A stretch of DNA of 27,427 nt from Ruminococcaceae bacterium UBA866 (GTDB lineage: Bacteria; Bacillota; Clostridia; Oscillospirales; Ruminococcaceae): positions 36,875-64,301 of the forward strand of contig DBGA01000002.1 of NCBI GenBank assembly GCA_002295325.1, written 5' to 3'. Of the stretch, positions 26,073-27,427 are shown one piece after another. Under the pieces are notes generated by a model. That model worked only from the letters and a program-made list of their open reading frames with translations, was not told the DNA's origin and ran no database searches. Position numbers and translations under genes: made by a program. How positions within the stretch are numbered: the stretch's first letter is position 1; the number at the start of each line of letters is the position of its first letter.

Positions 26073-26104
26073 AAAAAACGAGAGCGACTAAAAAGTCGCC
26101 CTCG
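26073..26104 (-). terminator. Terminator of the small Gly/Cys-rich peptide gene
   Basis: On the minus strand CGAGGGCGAC and GTCGCTCTCG (26104-26095 with 26088-26079) form a 10-bp stem with one G-U pair, followed by six U. It ends 22 bases beyond the stop of the small gene, which supports that gene being real. Confidence 0.88.
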
Positions 26105-26126
26105 TTTTCGCATTATTTTGGGGAGA

Positions 26127-26288
26127 TTAACAGCAAGGGTTATTACATCCGTTGTTGCATCCGTTGTTGCATCCGCATCCGCCACCGAAACCACTGCCGC
26201 CACAGAAAACAAGAAGAAGTATGATGATAAGTATCCAGCTGCATCCGCCACCAAATAAGCCGCCACCGCCACAATTGTTGTTACACAT
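26127..26288 (-). CDS. Small Gly/Cys-rich single-membrane-helix peptide, 53 residues
   Basis: The peptide starts MCNNNCGGGGLFGGGC and continues with a hydrophobic helix of about 12 residues (SWILIIILLLVF). It then has a second glycine run with cysteines, and ends in a tandem NNGC repeat and PCC. It contains ten cysteines. An AAGGAGGAA ribosome site lies 8 bases before the ATG and a strong terminator follows. The layout (short Gly-rich head, one short hydrophobic helix) recalls the tiny YjcZ-type peptides of spore formers, but the cysteine content differs and I cannot name a family. It has its own transcription unit, divergent from clpC. Confidence 0.8.
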   Translation of the reverse strand: MCNNNCGGGGLFGGGCSWILIIILLLVFCGGSGFGGGCGCNNGCNNGCNNPCC

Positions 26289-26587
26289 AAAATAAATTCC
26301 TCCTTTTAGTTATTACAACACATACTATGTAAAACCTATATAGTGTGTTACAACAACTATTAAAATTCTAAAAAAATTTCTCAAAATATTTTTATATCTA
26401 AAAATAAAGTGTAAGATAGCAATAAAGGAACCTATAGAAACGATATATGAATGAAAACATAACATAAATAAATGGTATATAAAAATTGTAAAAATTGACC
26501 ATACTAAGTCACAACTGATTTTGCATATACTCAAATTAGAAGTCTTCAACCCCAATTTGAATTGTCAGTAGGAATGGAGAGATGAAA
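26289..26587. other. Divergent intergenic region between the small peptide gene and clpC
   Basis: This 299-base A+T-rich stretch must hold promoters for both flanking genes. A TATACT at 26526-26531 could be a clpC -10 but has no good -35. One TTGACC (26495-26500) resembles half of a CtsR site, without the second half. I see no other ORF or hairpin of note. Confidence 0.4.
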
Positions 26588-27427
26588 ATGTTTATTTTCA
26601 ATGGGTTTACTGAAAAGGCAAACAGTGCAATAAATGGAGCTATTCACATTGCATCAGATTTAGGTCACACCGGTATAGGTAGTGAGCATATCCTTTATGG
26701 ACTTTTATCTGAGGATTCTAGTGTTTCACAAACATTGCTTGAAAAAAACAACATAACAGATGAGGATATTGAGCAGAAATTAAAAGATGTTTTTGGCACA
26801 GGAATACCAAGTGAGCTTACCCCAAACGATTTAACTCCAAGGAGTAAAAGAATTTTAGAGAACTCTATTTATGAGGCAAGAAACCTAGGTCACAAATATG
26901 TAGGCACAGAGCATATTCTGCTATCAGTTTTAAAAGAGACTGATTGCTATGCAGTCATGTTTTTACAAGAGCTTGGTATAAATTGCAAAGACCTTTATCA
27001 AAGCTGTGTTAGTGAAATAACAAACTTTGCGCCTAATGATATGGGTCCTGTTCAGCCGGAGCAATACTCAAAATTGGGTAAAAAGGTAAATACCAAAGGA
27101 ACCATTACCGAATATGGTAAAGACCTTACAGAGCAAGCAAAAAACAATACACTAGATCCAGTCATTGGTCGTGATGAGGAAATAGAAAGAGTAATCCAGA
27201 TTTTATCTAGGCGTACAAAAAACAACCCTTGCTTAGTGGGTGAACCTGGTGTTGGAAAAACAGCTATAGTTGAGGGGTTAGCGCAAAAAATTGTAATCGG
27301 TGAGGTTCCAGAAACCATCAAAGACAAAAGAATTATCTCACTTGATTTAACTGCAATGCTTGCAGGGGCAAAGTATCGTGGTGACTTTGAGGAGCGCATT
27401 AAAAAAGTTTTGGAGCAGGTTACCACT
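26588..27427 (+). CDS. clpC: ClpC-type AAA+ chaperone ATPase, N-terminal part
   Basis: The first 280 residues are visible; the gene runs off the right edge. It shows two Clp-N repeats ([13 protein letters not shown]... and [30 protein letters not shown]), a short linker with [13 protein letters not shown], then the first AAA+ domain with [24 protein letters not shown] and Walker A GEPGVGKT (218-225), ending in [17 protein letters not shown]. ClpC unfolds proteins for ClpP. I choose ATG 26588 because GGAG (26576-26579) is at the normal distance from it; an in-frame ATG at 26582 is only 2 bases from that site. ctsR and mcsAB are not upstream. A ClpB-type protein is less likely from the short linker seen so far, but the part that would decide it is outside the window. 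Confidence 0.9.
   Translation, partial: MFIFNGFTEKANSAINGAIHIASDLGHTGIGSEHILYGLLSEDSSVSQTLLEKNNITDEDIEQKLKDVFGTGIPSELTPNDLTPRSKRILENSIYEARNLGHKYVGTEHILLSVLKETDCYAVMFLQELGINCKDLYQSCVSEITNFAPNDMGPVQPEQYSKLGKKVNTKGTITEYGKDLTEQAKNNTLDPVIGRDEEIERVIQILSRRTKNNPCLVGEPGVGKTAIVEGLAQKIVIGEVPETIKDKRIISLDLTAMLAGAKYRGDFEERIKKVLEQVTT

Noticed and set aside
26140..26180. Tandem GCATCCGTTGTT repeats as a non-coding repeat or CRISPR-like array
   Set aside because: They are the coding sequence of the NNGC repeats in the small Gly/Cys-rich peptide; the units are 12 bases without spacers.
25985..26272. Overlapping open frames of about 70-80 codons around the small Gly/Cys gene
   Set aside because: Both lie in other frames of the small gene and its terminator, have no ribosome site and give low-complexity products.
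26495..26500. TTGACC upstream of clpC as a CtsR site
   Set aside because: A CtsR operator needs two tandem heptads; only a partial single one is present.

Overview
The window is a compact, A+T-rich, gene-dense chromosomal segment with no insertion sequence, prophage, CRISPR array, rRNA or tRNA that I could see. Strong GGAGG-type ribosome sites, frequent TTG/GTG starts, overlapping operon genes, a Rex repressor, rubredoxin, a flavodiiron protein, a TSCPD-domain protein, a eukaryotic-type isocitrate dehydrogenase and a ClpC-type ATPase together suggest an anaerobic low-GC Firmicute of class Clostridia. An Oscillospirales/Ruminococcaceae-like lineage is my guess and is not proved here.

Layout. 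1-4919 (+): the tail of an unknown gene, then uvrB and uvrA (nucleotide excision repair). 4922-6519 (+): a clean promoter, rubredoxin, a long intercistronic hairpin, a flavodiiron protein and a strong terminator; this is an O2/NO detoxification pair. 6522-8888 (+): a PHP-domain phosphoesterase whose best ribosome site points to a non-AUG start, NAD-dependent malic enzyme, and a TSCPD protein, closed by a terminator shared with the convergent gene. 8894-10680 (-): an ABC exporter with its own promoter. 10684-15186 (-): a potABCD polyamine-type importer operon with two unusual components, preceded by a promoter and a leader of about 250 nt that can fold to hide the potA ribosome site. 15333-20197 (-): aconitase, zinc-ribbon protein, isocitrate dehydrogenase, Rex and a GNAT acetyltransferase, probably one transcript; the enzymes convert citrate to 2-oxoglutarate next to the NADH sensor. 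20222-21135 (-): an aldose-1-epimerase-like protein. 21200-25925 (-): sbcD, sbcC and a membrane-anchored ComEA-like DNA-binding protein. 26073-26288 (-): a 53-residue Gly/Cys-rich membrane peptide. 26588-end (+): the start of a ClpC-type AAA+ chaperone.

Most of the window is ordinary housekeeping. The best candidate for something undescribed is the pot operon leader (14905-15157). One strand segment there can pair either in a local hairpin or, over 10 contiguous base pairs, with the potA ribosome-binding site. Two tiny ORFs lie in the same leader. I could not match it to a known riboswitch class by eye. Secondary points are the C-terminally anchored PotD, the doubled TOBE-like region in PotA, the probable AUU/AUC start of the PHP gene, and the small Gly/Cys-rich peptide.
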